From a bacterium (lineage in GTDB: Bacteria > Verrucomicrobiota > Kiritimatiellia > CAIKKV01 > CAIYGI01), in assembly GCA_025360745.1 (NCBI GenBank), contig JANYBP010000005.1, positions 1 through 64,000 on the forward strand: a stretch of 64,000 nt of DNA. The letters are read 5' to 3'. The notes beneath the pieces were generated by a model that was given only the letters and a program-made list of their open reading frames with translations, ran no database searches and was not told where the DNA came from. Below are positions 42,297 through 53,893 of this stretch, in pieces. A program made the position numbers and the translations under genes. Each line of letters begins with the position of its first letter. Within the stretch, counting starts at the first letter, position 1.

Positions 42297-43957
42297 GGTT
42301 TGACCCGCTTTTCCGTTGCGAGCCGCTGCCGCAAGGCCTCGCTTTGGCGTTGTTCGTCTTCGCTGAACTTGAGCAGCAAGCCGCCAACTTGCTGCAATTC
42401 CGTCTCGATCATGCGCCGCAATTCCTCAGGCGGCACCACGGCGATCTCGGCCTGGTCCGATTCGGCGCGCTGCGCGCCCGGCGGCGGCCGGTTATCGATC
42501 GCGTAGCCGCGCACCACCATGCGCTGCCCCGGCGTCAGACCCAGTCCCGCGACGGTCTTCGTGATGCGCACACCGGCTTCGCGGCCCGCCGGCGCGGCGG
42601 CGGCGCGGAACGAATCCTTTTTCACCAGCACGTCCGTGTTGTCGCGGCGCTCATAAACCTCATAACTCACTCCCGCCTCCGTCAGGCCATAGTCGTCGTG
42701 CGCCACGAAATCGAAAACCAGCAGCCCGATCGGCGCGACGGCGCTGTTGGGCTTGGGAGTGTGGAGTTCGATCGTGGGCGGGGTGTCGCGGGCAATGTTG
42801 ACGCAGCGCGGGCTGGCGGCCACGATGCCCACGCCGGCGGCGTTGGTCATGGCCACGGCGTAGTTCCAGCTATCGGTGAACACACCGCCGCCTCGCCAGT
42901 TGCCTTGCTCGTCGGACTTGCACTCGATGCGCCGGCCTTCGCCTTCAAGTCCGCAAACCACAACCTGGCTGTCCGGTTCGATCTTGAACGCGACCGCGCT
43001 GCCTTCCGGCACGGTCACCGAGTCCGAGGATTCCTCCCGGCCCGGCAGGCCGGTGTAAGCGGGAGGCGTGACGGTCAGCGTGACCTTCCTGGCCAGGGGC
43101 GGCGTGTGGACGGCCACCGTGAAGGGCTCGGTCTCGGCATCGCCCAGCGCGCAGGTGAATGAGAAGGATTGCTCCGGCGCCTGGATCGTGGCCGAAAAGG
43201 TCCCGTTGGTCTGACTTTTCAACGGCACCGAGAAAGAGCGCCGCCCGTGCCGCCGCACGGTGAGCAGGCCGGAAACCGGGACGCGGCCCTCAACCGAGAG
43301 TTCCACCGGGTAATCGACGCGCGCGGGCGCCACGCGCGGCCAGAGGCCCGTGATGATCCGGGTCGCGGTCGGATAAGCGGTGGACAAACCCAGCAGGCGG
43401 CGCGAAAAGATGCAAGTCCGCGGCCAGACCGCGGCCAGACCGATCGCGACGATCAGGGCGGTCGCGCCAAGTTTTCGCATCAGTCTGATGTGTGCGGCCG
43501 CATACAGCGCCACCCGGGCCGGATCCCGGGCCTGCCTCTGAGCCGCCTGGATCACGATGTTTTTGAAGGCGATCGCCCCTGGAATGGCGGGCCGTTCGCC
43601 GAATTCGAGCGCGGAAACGATCATCGAATGCGAATGTCCGCCGCTATTCTCTCCGGCCAGTTCCACTGCGCGCGCCGTGGCATCCAGCGTGCGGTAGGGG
43701 ACAATCCAGCGCCGCGCCACGCGCGCCGCCCAGACGAGGCCGGCCGCCGTCAATCCGGCGCTAAGCAGGATGCGTACGCTGCGGGGAAAGCGCACCAGGA
43801 AATCGGCCAGGAAGTACACCCCGAAGCCCAGCGCCGCCAGCGCAACCGCATTGACGATAAAGACGGAGACTTCCACGCGCAGATAGCGCCGCGCCGCCAC
43901 CCGCAGCCGCCCTTGCAGCCAGGCGACCGACTCCAGCGTGCTGACGGACTCGTTCAT
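42293..43957 (-). CDS. DUF4175-like membrane protein
   Basis: Two N-terminal TMs followed by an Ig-like extracytoplasmic region; operon context. Confidence 0.65.
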   Translation of the reverse strand: MNESVSTLESVAWLQGRLRVAARRYLRVEVSVFIVNAVALAALGFGVYFLADFLVRFPRSVRILLSAGLTAAGLVWAARVARRWIVPYRTLDATARAVELAGENSGGHSHSMIVSALEFGERPAIPGAIAFKNIVIQAAQRQARDPARVALYAAAHIRLMRKLGATALIVAIGLAAVWPRTCIFSRRLLGLSTAYPTATRIITGLWPRVAPARVDYPVELSVEGRVPVSGLLTVRRHGRRSFSVPLKSQTNGTFSATIQAPEQSFSFTCALGDAETEPFTVAVHTPPLARKVTLTVTPPAYTGLPGREESSDSVTVPEGSAVAFKIEPDSQVVVCGLEGEGRRIECKSDEQGNWRGGGVFTDSWNYAVAMTNAAGVGIVAASPRCVNIARDTPPTIELHTPKPNSAVAPIGLLVFDFVAHDDYGLTEAGVSYEVYERRDNTDVLVKKDSFRAAAAPAGREAGVRITKTVAGLGLTPGQRMVVRGYAIDNRPPPGAQRAESDQAEIAVVPPEELRRMIETELQQVGGLLLKFSEDEQRQSEALRQRLATEKRVKP

Positions 43958-46900
43958 CTAAATACCACCCTCGCGTAGGAGAGCGGGCCGGATCCGCCGT
44001 CCGCCACAAGGTTCACAGGTTGCTCGAAGGCGTTGCGTCGCCAGAGCAGCCGTAGCGCGACATCGTCCCAGGACTGGGCTTTTCGCGGAATCTTCAGATC
44101 GTGCGGCACCCCGCGCACCGTCGCTTCGATCCGGCAGTGGCGTCCGTCGGCCGTCACCGTCCAGGCGAACTCGAATTCCTGCCCCTCGATTGTGGCCCGC
44201 CGGAAAGCTTTCAAAGTCGGACGCATCGGGGGAGCAGCATACTCCGCCAGGCACAAAGAACGCAATTCCATGGCGGATATCGTCAGACGATCGTCCAGGC
44301 CTTCGACGCCCAGGCGTTCCGCCAGGGCGGCATCGTTGATCTCGATGGCCAGGTCAAGTTCGCCCGCTTCGCCGGTGCAGACGGCCATGCGGCCAAGGGG
44401 AATGTCGAAAAAGGCGTTGGTCGGCCACTCGTCGAGAAAGCCGTCGACGTTTAGCGCGCGCGGCTTCAGCGCGCCGGTATGAATCGAGTCGGGTAGATGC
44501 AGCAGCGACTGCCACTGGTTCGGATTCATCCAGACGCCGGCGACGTTCACGATGCCGTTGGGAGCGCTCCAGGCCATGGCATAAGGTTGAAAGGCGGGAT
44601 GCTGGGAATAAGTCCGGTGGTCCGCGATCGGCGGCAGTGGCACGGGATCGCGCGCGACCGTTCCCTGCCAGGCGAGCGCCGCTCCGGAAGCGATCAGGAT
44701 CGGCTTGCCGTCTATTTGCGCCAGCGCGCCCGTGGCGCCATTGACATCCACCCCGGCCGGCAGCGGGGGGCCGATCAGCGGCGCACTGCGTCCATCGACG
44801 GCGCAGGTGTACGGCTGAAGTTTTTCGATTCTCGCGGCGTAACCTCTTCCCGATATGGCGACTTTCAAGCCATAGATGCGGTTTCCGGCCGCATTCGGCA
44901 TGACGATGCCGGCGTGCGTGAGATTTAACGAAGAGCCGGTCATGGGATTCAAGGCGACCAGCGTCTTGTCATCGCGGTGTAAAAACAGAAGATCATCCAA
45001 CGCATATGCGATCCCTCTGCTGCCCCAGCTTTTCCCAGGGGACAGGTTGGAATTGATTTCGCGCAGACCTGCCGCATCCGCCACGATCAATGCGGATGAC
45101 TGCTGCGACAGGATGGCCGCCCGCCCTCCATCGGTGGATATCCACAAGAAGGCAGCGCCTGAGTCGCCGGTTTTCCGTTCGAAGACGGCGCCCGCCACGC
45201 CGCGGGGCGCCGTCCAGAGCGTGACCGCACCGATGGCGTTGGCGAGTTGGACCATTGCCACAATCTGCGTGTCCGTCTGGATCACGGCGGCTTTCACGAT
45301 GGCGTCGAACGCATTCGGAGGCCACTGCGCAACCATCCGGCTGGCCGCCGTTCCTTCCGCGGCGAGCCTCCACAAGGTCATGCGCTGGTCGGCGCCCGGA
45401 CCGATCGCATAACCGCCTTCGGGCGCCGCGACAACCAGGCGCGCCGATTCGGCCGATCCGAAGCCGGAGGGCCAGCTTCCGAGCAGATCGGCCGTGCGTT
45501 CGTCGTACACCCAGATGCGTCCGCCGCGGGCCGTCATCACGCGGCCCTTGTCGGAAACCAGGCCGTTGGCCAACACCGCCGGCAGTTCCCAGAGCCTGCG
45601 TCCGTCGGCGCCAACGCCGATCAGCAACAGACGGTTTGACGCCAGAGGCACGGCGCCGTTCGTGCCGGACAGAATTCCCTGTGCCATATCGCAAATCGAG
45701 GTCAGGTTGCGCTGCGGACGGATGGGCGACGGTGGTGGACCGGCGCGGTTTCCGACAACCCCGCACCATTGCCCGCCCGCACCGCCCGCGCCATAACAAA
45801 CGCCGTCGGGTCCGCGGCCAAGCAGGCGCACACTGTCCGAAGCGGGAGCCAGGGCGGTCAACTTGCCGTCGGCCCCGCACAATGTCACCGCGCCGTTGCG
45901 CTCCGCCAGCAGGCAGCCTTCACGCACCGGTTGCAGGACGCCGAAAATCCGCCCGCTTGACAGGCGCCGTTCAGCCAGATCGGACAGGCTGAAGACGGCG
46001 GCCGACGAGAGGGTCAGGACCACGGCGTTATCCGGTCCGCAGGGCGCAACCTCGGTCCAGACCAGATCGGTGCGTGATGCCACCAGCCGCCCGGTCGCCT
46101 TGTCCGTCAAAATAAGCCGGTTCGAATCGGGGGGCGCGAACAGTACCGTGTTGCGGCCCACCACCGGCGGGCGCGGCACACGCAGACCCGTTACGCTGTC
46201 ATCGTAGTGGTGGCTGTAGTTTCGCAGCCAGACGATGCTCTCGTCCGCAAGGTTGACGGCCCCCAGCAGTCCCAAGGCAGTGGACACGTAGGCGATATCG
46301 CCGTCCACGACCGGCGGCGGCGCCTGCCAGAAGCTGTCCGGATCGATCAATCGGTCGCCGATCAAGCGGGTGGGCCCGCCGACCTTGCGTCCGCCCAGAT
46401 GCACCTCCGTTTGCGCCTCGCTGCGGGTGTCCAAGACCACCAGATCGGTCCGATATCCCTCCATGTCGTCTTCGGTGACCGTCAGGACCACCAGCCGGTT
46501 TGTTCCCCAAGCGGCCGGCGCGCCGGCGATCATGCCTTTGTCCGGGCGCCAGGTCCAGCGGTAGGCGCCTGTGGCGCGGTCCAGTCCGGCCACGGCGGGT
46601 GTCGCATCCGGCAGCAGGATGCGGACGGCGACGATGCCGCCCGCCGCCGCCGACTCGCAGCGCCCGCCCATGCGGAAGTTGGGCGCACGCCCCTGTTGCG
46701 AAGGCGGGCATGACAGGGGCGCCGCCCAACTCCAGGCCACCTCGCCGCCGCGCAGGCAGGCCAGCATGCGGGAGTTGGCCAGCCAGACGTCGCCGTCGCG
46801 CACCGTCAGACTTGCCGCCTGCGCCGGTTCCGCCTTAAGCGTGTAACGGAGCTGATCTTCGATGACCTCCGGCAGCCCGGGCGTCATGTCGATCAATGGC

Positions 46901-48849
46901 ACAAACCCGCTGGTGGAAATGGGCGCGCTGACAGTGGCTTTGCCGTCCGCCGTCAGCCCGCCGTCGTTCGCGGCGGCGGGCGGGGCCAGATGGGCGACGC
47001 GATCAAGACGCAGGGCATCCTGCCTGCGCAGCGGTTCGGCATTCAGTGTTTCGATTTCATTGCGCAGCCATGCTTCGTAGACCGGCGCGTAAACTCCGAG
47101 CGCCTTCCGGTAATAGGGCTTGGCTCCGGCAAATAGATTGGCGTCTCCCTCCGCGGGGACGGTGCTGTCGCCGCGGGCGCGCAGCACGTCGCGCAGGTAC
47201 ATGCACAAACGATTGGTGCTGCCGGCCTTGGCCAGCCGGTCCATGGAGGACGGCGCCTCGTCCGGCGTGGATTCCACCGATGCCGGCAGGGTTACGGTGG
47301 TGCTGAACTTGAACAGGCTGGTCCAGTACTTGGAATATTCCAGCGAATTGGTGAATGAGGGACGGGCCAGCACGGCGCCATTCAGCGCCTCTCTGGCGGC
47401 GCTCTCGTTGTTCTCCAGGATGGCCACCTGCAGGCGCCAGATCGCCGCGTCGAAGGCTTGTTTTGCCGCGAGCGCAACAGCGTGCGTTTTCAGGAACTGC
47501 GCCGCACGCCCGGTATCCTTGCGCGCGAGTACATCCTTCATGTAGCACTCCGCCAGGACGGCGCGCGCTTCGTCGTTGCTGCCGACGTTGACGGCACGTT
47601 CGATGGATTCGTAAAGCGCCTGACGAAACGGGTCCGTCGGGCGTTGCAGCCAGTCGTTGACGGTTCGTCTTAACTGGATGTAATCGGCCGGGTCGGTGGA
47701 TAGAAACTCCTTCAGGTAGGGCTCGATCCAGAACGACACGCTGTCCAGCATGTTACTGGTCTGATATGCCTGCGCCATGCGCAGGGCGCGTTCCGGCGCG
47801 GGCTTGGCGATACCCGCGGCCCGCAAGAACGCCGCCGTTTCGTCGGGACAGGACAACGCCAGCCCCAGATTGTACATCGCATCGATCAGAACCGGCCGCA
47901 GAGGATCTTGCCTGGGGAGGCGGACCAGGAATTGACCGAGTTCCTTGAGCAGTGCGCCGCCCGCGCCCGGATTCCTTGACGCGGCCGCGACCCAGCGGCC
48001 GATCATCGCCCCGGCATCGGGCGTATTGTCACGGCTGGCGCTCAATGCGTAGCCAACCCAGTAGCGGCTGTTGACGGAATCTTCCAGCTCAAGATAGAGC
48101 GCCGCCAGACGCGGGCCGTGGATGCGCAGCGCCGTTTCGTCGCGCGACCATAGCGATAAAACCAGGGATCGCAACTTGATCTCCGTATACCGGGGATCCC
48201 CCGCGGACCAATTCGCGCTCCAGTTCCAGGCGCCGTCGGCCAGGTATGCCTTGACCAGCAGCGTGTGGCTTCCGGCGCTGAGCCTCAAGGGCAGATAGAG
48301 CTTGTTGCAGGCGGCGCCATTGTTCACAACCGGCTGGCCATCCACCCACAACCGGTATCCGGCGCGGCTGGATACGATCAAGCCGCCGTCGGCCTGGGCG
48401 GTAAGCGTGAATTTCCGCGTCGCATAGACAATCGTGTCGGGAGGCTGATTGGTTAAAGGGCAGGCTGTTCCCGGCGGCCAGGGTTGCCACGAGACTTGTC
48501 GCACACCTGCGCCCCGGACGGGCATGCGGGCGCCGGCGATTTCCGGCGCATAAGGCTTGTCGAGCGCCGAGCCATTCCCGCCGTCGAACGGGCCGATGAC
48601 GTACCAGTTGTCCAGCAGCTTCCCATCCGACGGGTTGTTGGCCTGCAGCCAGTTCCAGTATTCCTCCGCGCGATCGATTTTCCCGGTTGGCTTGAGCGGC
48701 ACAACGTCGTTCCACCAAACGGGCTTTTCGGCATAGACGGCGCCCACCGACGACACGCCCCAGGCATTGCCCGCCATCACCGCCAGCGCCGCCAAATACA
48801 GAAACCCCCTCCGCAAGTTGCGCGGCGCCAAAAAGCTGTTTCCGTTCAT
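43954..48849 (-). CDS. Very large secreted protein (about 1631 aa): sugar/galactose-binding-like N-terminus, PQQ-like beta-propeller, CBM9/DOMON-like C-terminus
   Basis: Signal MNGNSFLAPRNLRRGFLYLAALAVMAGNAWG; propeller-like repeats (VAGLDRATGAYRWTWRPDKGMI, AYVSTALGLLGAVNLADESIVWLRNY); C-terminal LNVDGFLDEWPTNAFFDIPLG. Confidence 0.8.
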   Translation of the reverse strand: MNGNSFLAPRNLRRGFLYLAALAVMAGNAWGVSSVGAVYAEKPVWWNDVVPLKPTGKIDRAEEYWNWLQANNPSDGKLLDNWYVIGPFDGGNGSALDKPYAPEIAGARMPVRGAGVRQVSWQPWPPGTACPLTNQPPDTIVYATRKFTLTAQADGGLIVSSRAGYRLWVDGQPVVNNGAACNKLYLPLRLSAGSHTLLVKAYLADGAWNWSANWSAGDPRYTEIKLRSLVLSLWSRDETALRIHGPRLAALYLELEDSVNSRYWVGYALSASRDNTPDAGAMIGRWVAAASRNPGAGGALLKELGQFLVRLPRQDPLRPVLIDAMYNLGLALSCPDETAAFLRAAGIAKPAPERALRMAQAYQTSNMLDSVSFWIEPYLKEFLSTDPADYIQLRRTVNDWLQRPTDPFRQALYESIERAVNVGSNDEARAVLAECYMKDVLARKDTGRAAQFLKTHAVALAAKQAFDAAIWRLQVAILENNESAAREALNGAVLARPSFTNSLEYSKYWTSLFKFSTTVTLPASVESTPDEAPSSMDRLAKAGSTNRLCMYLRDVLRARGDSTVPAEGDANLFAGAKPYYRKALGVYAPVYEAWLRNEIETLNAEPLRRQDALRLDRVAHLAPPAAANDGGLTADGKATVSAPISTSGFVPLIDMTPGLPEVIEDQLRYTLKAEPAQAASLTVRDGDVWLANSRMLACLRGGEVAWSWAAPLSCPPSQQGRAPNFRMGGRCESAAAGGIVAVRILLPDATPAVAGLDRATGAYRWTWRPDKGMIAGAPAAWGTNRLVVLTVTEDDMEGYRTDLVVLDTRSEAQTEVHLGGRKVGGPTRLIGDRLIDPDSFWQAPPPVVDGDIAYVSTALGLLGAVNLADESIVWLRNYSHHYDDSVTGLRVPRPPVVGRNTVLFAPPDSNRLILTDKATGRLVASRTDLVWTEVAPCGPDNAVVLTLSSAAVFSLSDLAERRLSSGRIFGVLQPVREGCLLAERNGAVTLCGADGKLTALAPASDSVRLLGRGPDGVCYGAGGAGGQWCGVVGNRAGPPPSPIRPQRNLTSICDMAQGILSGTNGAVPLASNRLLLIGVGADGRRLWELPAVLANGLVSDKGRVMTARGGRIWVYDERTADLLGSWPSGFGSAESARLVVAAPEGGYAIGPGADQRMTLWRLAAEGTAASRMVAQWPPNAFDAIVKAAVIQTDTQIVAMVQLANAIGAVTLWTAPRGVAGAVFERKTGDSGAAFLWISTDGGRAAILSQQSSALIVADAAGLREINSNLSPGKSWGSRGIAYALDDLLFLHRDDKTLVALNPMTGSSLNLTHAGIVMPNAAGNRIYGLKVAISGRGYAARIEKLQPYTCAVDGRSAPLIGPPLPAGVDVNGATGALAQIDGKPILIASGAALAWQGTVARDPVPLPPIADHRTYSQHPAFQPYAMAWSAPNGIVNVAGVWMNPNQWQSLLHLPDSIHTGALKPRALNVDGFLDEWPTNAFFDIPLGRMAVCTGEAGELDLAIEINDAALAERLGVEGLDDRLTISAMELRSLCLAEYAAPPMRPTLKAFRRATIEGQEFEFAWTVTADGRHCRIEATVRGVPHDLKIPRKAQSWDDVALRLLWRRNAFEQPVNLVADGGSGPLSYARVVFR

Positions 48850-48969
48850 CGCGATGAGCCTTTTAAAAAAAACAAAAATCAGATCCGGCGGCATCCGCGG
48901 GGTGCCTGGACTGCGACGGTCCGGTAAGATACAGAAAGACGCCAAAGTCACCGCGAATATTGTGAAAAA

Positions 48970-49851
48970 TTATCGGACCGGCCGGCCGTAGACGGCCTTT
49001 TCCAGCGCCGTGCGCATGGGGACCAGGGGCGGCGTGACGCCGGTCCAGATGCGGAACGATTCGGCGCCCTGGTTCAATAGCATGCCGAGGCCGTTGACGG
49101 CGCGCGCGCCGGCCGCGCCGGCGGTGCGTGTGAAGGCGGTTTCGGGACGCATGTACACCAGGTCAATGGCGCATTGGCCGGGACGGAAGGCTTTGGAGGG
49201 CAGGGGACTGGGATCGTCGTCATGCATGCCGACCGGCGTGGCCTGCACGATCAGGTCAGCCGTGCGGCTGGCCTGCGGCCAGGCGGCCGGGTCGGAACCG
49301 GCGGTTTCGACAACCACCGCGGGGGCCAAGGCTTTAATTTCGCCGCTGAGCCGCTCGATGCGTGCGGGATCTAGATCGGCCAGCAGCAGGCGCGCGGCGC
49401 CGGCGGCGGCGGAGGTGATGGCCAGCGCCCGCCCGGCGCCGCCGCAGCCGAGCACGAAGAGCGTGCGGCCGGCGACGTTGAAATCGAAGGCCTCGGCGAT
49501 GGCGCGCAGGAAGCCGCGGCCGTCGGTGTTGTGGCCCTTGAGCCCGTCCGGCAGGATCTCAACCGTATTGACCGCGCCCAGCCGCCGGGCCAGCGGATCG
49601 AGATCGGTAAGACCGCGGAAGGCGACCTCCTTGAGCGGCACGGTCAGGTTGATGCCGCCGAAACCCATGGCGGCCATGGCCGGCAGAACCTGCATCAGCC
49701 GCTCCGGGGCCACGTCGAAGGCCAGGTATACGGCGTCGCGGCCCAGCGCCTGGAAGGCCGCGTTGTGCATGGCCGGCGAAAGCGTGTGCCCGATCGGATG
49801 CCCGAGCACCGCATACGGATGCGTGGCGCCGCTGAGGGTCGCGGTGTTCAT
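48970..49851 (-). CDS. aroE: Shikimate dehydrogenase
   Basis: YAVLGHPIGHTLSPAMHNAAFQALG, GGINLTVPLKEVAF, GAVNTVE, GHNTDGRGFLRAI, LGCGGAGRALA. Confidence 0.96.
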   Translation of the reverse strand: MNTATLSGATHPYAVLGHPIGHTLSPAMHNAAFQALGRDAVYLAFDVAPERLMQVLPAMAAMGFGGINLTVPLKEVAFRGLTDLDPLARRLGAVNTVEILPDGLKGHNTDGRGFLRAIAEAFDFNVAGRTLFVLGCGGAGRALAITSAAAGAARLLLADLDPARIERLSGEIKALAPAVVVETAGSDPAAWPQASRTADLIVQATPVGMHDDDPSPLPSKAFRPGQCAIDLVYMRPETAFTRTAGAAGARAVNGLGMLLNQGAESFRIWTGVTPPLVPMRTALEKAVYGRPVR

Positions 49852-51428
49852 GCGCGCGGCTTCCTGTGAGCCGGTTTGACGGCGGCCGCTTTGCCGGCCG
49901 CGTTGCGCAGCGCGATGCGGTTGACGCAGGAGAGATAGGCGCGCGCGCTGGCGTCCACAATGTCGGGACTGGCCGCCTTGGCGCTCAGGATGGTCTGGTC
50001 GAACTGCACGCGCACGGTCACTTCGCCCAGGGCATCCTGTCCGATCGTGACCGACTGCAGCGAAAAATCGAGCAGGTGCCCGGTAATTCCGGTGATGCGG
50101 TCGATCGTGCGCAGCGCGGCGTCCACGGGACCGTCCCCGGTGCCGGCGTCCTCGAGGATTTCCTTGCCGCGGCGGATGCGCACGGTGGCCGTCGGTATCG
50201 TGCCCGAGCCGGCGGAAACGTGCAGGTATTCCAGCGCGTAGAGCCCGACGGCCGGCGACTCGGAGATTTCGTCGCGGGCGATGGCGAGCAGGTCGTCGTC
50301 GTAAAGGTTTTTCTTGCGGTCGGCCAGGGCGATGAAGCGGGTATAGGCCCGTTCCAGTTCCACGGGCGTGAGCGCCAGCCCCATTTTCTGCAGCTTGTTC
50401 TGGAAACCGTGGCGGCCGGAGTGCTTGCCAAGCACGAGATCGTGCTCTTCGATACCGACATCCTCGGCGCGCATGATCTCGTAGGTGCTGCGATGCTTGA
50501 GAATGCCGTCCTGATGGATGCCGGCTTCGTGGGCGAAGGCGTTGCCGCCGACGATGGCCTTGTTGCGCTGCACCGAAAGGCCGGTCAGGCGGCTGACCAG
50601 GCGGCTGACGCGGTAGAGTTCGTGCGTGCGGATGCCGGTCTTGAGTCCGAAGACGTCGGCGCGGGTGCGCAGCGCCATCACCACCTCTTCGAGCGCGCAG
50701 TTGCCGGCGCGTTCGCCGAGTCCGTTGATCGTGCATTCGACGCCCCGCGCGCCGGCCTGCACGGCGGCCAGCGAATTGGCCACCGCCAGCCCGAGGTCGT
50801 TGTGGCAGTGCACATGGATGCGGGCCAGCCCGATATTGGGGACGCTCTCGAAAAGACCCCCGATCAGCCGGCCGAACTCGTTCGGAACCGCATAGCCGAC
50901 CGTGTCGGGAATATTGACCGTGCAGGCGCCGGCGTCGATCACGGCCTCCACCACCTCGGCCAGAAAGGCCGGCTCCGTGCGCGAGGCGTCCTCGGCGCTG
51001 AACTCGACGTCCGGACAGAACTTGCGGGCATAGCGGACGGAGGCCACGGCCTGCGCGATCACCCCCTGGCGCGACATGTGCAGTTTGTACTTGCGGTGAA
51101 TCGGCGAGGTCGCGAGGAAGACGTGGATGCAGGGCTTGGGCCCGGCGCAAACCGCCTCGGCGCAGCGCTGGATGTCCTTTTCGACGCAACGCGCCAGACC
51201 GGCCACCACCGGCCCCTTGACCGTTTGCGCGATGCTCTTGACGGCCTCGAAATCGTCGGGCGAGGCGATCGGGAAACCGGCCTCGATGATGTCCACGTTC
51301 AGCGCGGCCAGCGCCTTGGCGATGTCCAGCTTTTCACGCATCGTCAGGCTGGCGCCGGGCGCCTGCTCGCCGTCGCGCAGGGTGGTGTCGAAAATGACGA
51401 TTCGCCGGGAATCCTGAACGGTCTTCAT
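49848..51428 (-). CDS. leuA: 2-isopropylmalate synthase
   Basis: [77 protein letters not shown]. Confidence 0.97.
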   Translation of the reverse strand: MKTVQDSRRIVIFDTTLRDGEQAPGASLTMREKLDIAKALAALNVDIIEAGFPIASPDDFEAVKSIAQTVKGPVVAGLARCVEKDIQRCAEAVCAGPKPCIHVFLATSPIHRKYKLHMSRQGVIAQAVASVRYARKFCPDVEFSAEDASRTEPAFLAEVVEAVIDAGACTVNIPDTVGYAVPNEFGRLIGGLFESVPNIGLARIHVHCHNDLGLAVANSLAAVQAGARGVECTINGLGERAGNCALEEVVMALRTRADVFGLKTGIRTHELYRVSRLVSRLTGLSVQRNKAIVGGNAFAHEAGIHQDGILKHRSTYEIMRAEDVGIEEHDLVLGKHSGRHGFQNKLQKMGLALTPVELERAYTRFIALADRKKNLYDDDLLAIARDEISESPAVGLYALEYLHVSAGSGTIPTATVRIRRGKEILEDAGTGDGPVDAALRTIDRITGITGHLLDFSLQSVTIGQDALGEVTVRVQFDQTILSAKAASPDIVDASARAYLSCVNRIALRNAAGKAAAVKPAHRKPRA

Positions 51429-51910
51429 GAGCGGCCTCCTTTGGCCATGGCGATGATGCCGGAACGCGAGAAGTCCATCACTTTGTAAGGCGCCAGCAGC
51501 GCGAGGAAGTCCGTGATATGCCGGGCGTCGCCGGTGAGCTGGACGATCACCGCGTCCGGTTGCGCCGCCAGCACGTTTCCGCCGAAACGCTTGGCGAGCG
51601 ACATGATCTCCTCGTGCTGCTCCTGCGTCGAGGTGAGTTTGATCAGCAGGCATTCCTGATTGAAGTGCGGCGTGCTGGTCAGGTCGGTGACTTCGATCAC
51701 GTCCACCAGTTTGGCCAGTTGCTTGGTCACCTGTTCCAGCACCCGGTTGTCGCCCGGGACCTGCATTGTCATGCGCGAGACGGTGGGATCGCCGGTGGGC
51801 CCCACGTTGAGCGTTTCGATGTTATAGCCGCGGCCCGCGATCAGGCCGACCAACCGTGCGAGCACGCCCGGATTGTTTTCCACCAGCGCCGTAATAATGT
51901 GTTTTTTCAT
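51425..51910 (-). CDS. ilvH: Acetolactate synthase small subunit
   Basis: MKKHIITALVENNPGVLARLVGLIAGRGYNIETLNVGPT ... ACT domain. Confidence 0.96.
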   Translation of the reverse strand: MKKHIITALVENNPGVLARLVGLIAGRGYNIETLNVGPTGDPTVSRMTMQVPGDNRVLEQVTKQLAKLVDVIEVTDLTSTPHFNQECLLIKLTSTQEQHEEIMSLAKRFGGNVLAAQPDAVIVQLTGDARHITDFLALLAPYKVMDFSRSGIIAMAKGGRS

Positions 51911-51912
51911 TG

Positions 51913-53640
<1,728 letters not shown>

Positions 53641-53693
53641 ACCGTTTGCCTCTTCTTTTTAACGCACGAACGACCAGTATACGTGTCTACAAC

Positions 53694-53725
53694 AAAAAAC
53701 CCACTGCGAACTTCGCAGTGGGTTT
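53694..53725 (-). terminator. Intrinsic terminator/attenuator hairpin upstream of ilvB
   Basis: Minus strand AAACCCACTGCGAAGTTCGCAGTGGGTTTTTTGTTG: near-perfect long stem followed by a U-tract. Confidence 0.88.
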
Positions 53726-53749
53726 GGCGTCAGCCAGATGGCGGGTGTA

Positions 53750-53860
53750 TCACCCGCCGCCCACCGCGGGGCGCAAAATAACCAGCAGACCACCCAGCGC
53801 CAGCTTGAGGGCCGGGCTGCGGTCTGCCGTGCGGATGGCGGTGGATGTCACGTGGCGCAT
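53750..53860 (-). CDS. Putative 36-aa BCAA leader peptide MRHVTSTAIRTADRSPALKLALGGLLVILRPAVGGG
   Basis: ATG to TGA ORF just upstream of the terminator hairpin and ilvB; Leu/Val/Ile-dense LALGGLLVIL stretch. Confidence 0.75.
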   Translation of the reverse strand: MRHVTSTAIRTADRSPALKLALGGLLVILRPAVGGG

Positions 53861-53893
53861 GGGAGTGAGTATCTTTTATCCGCCGGGGATTTG

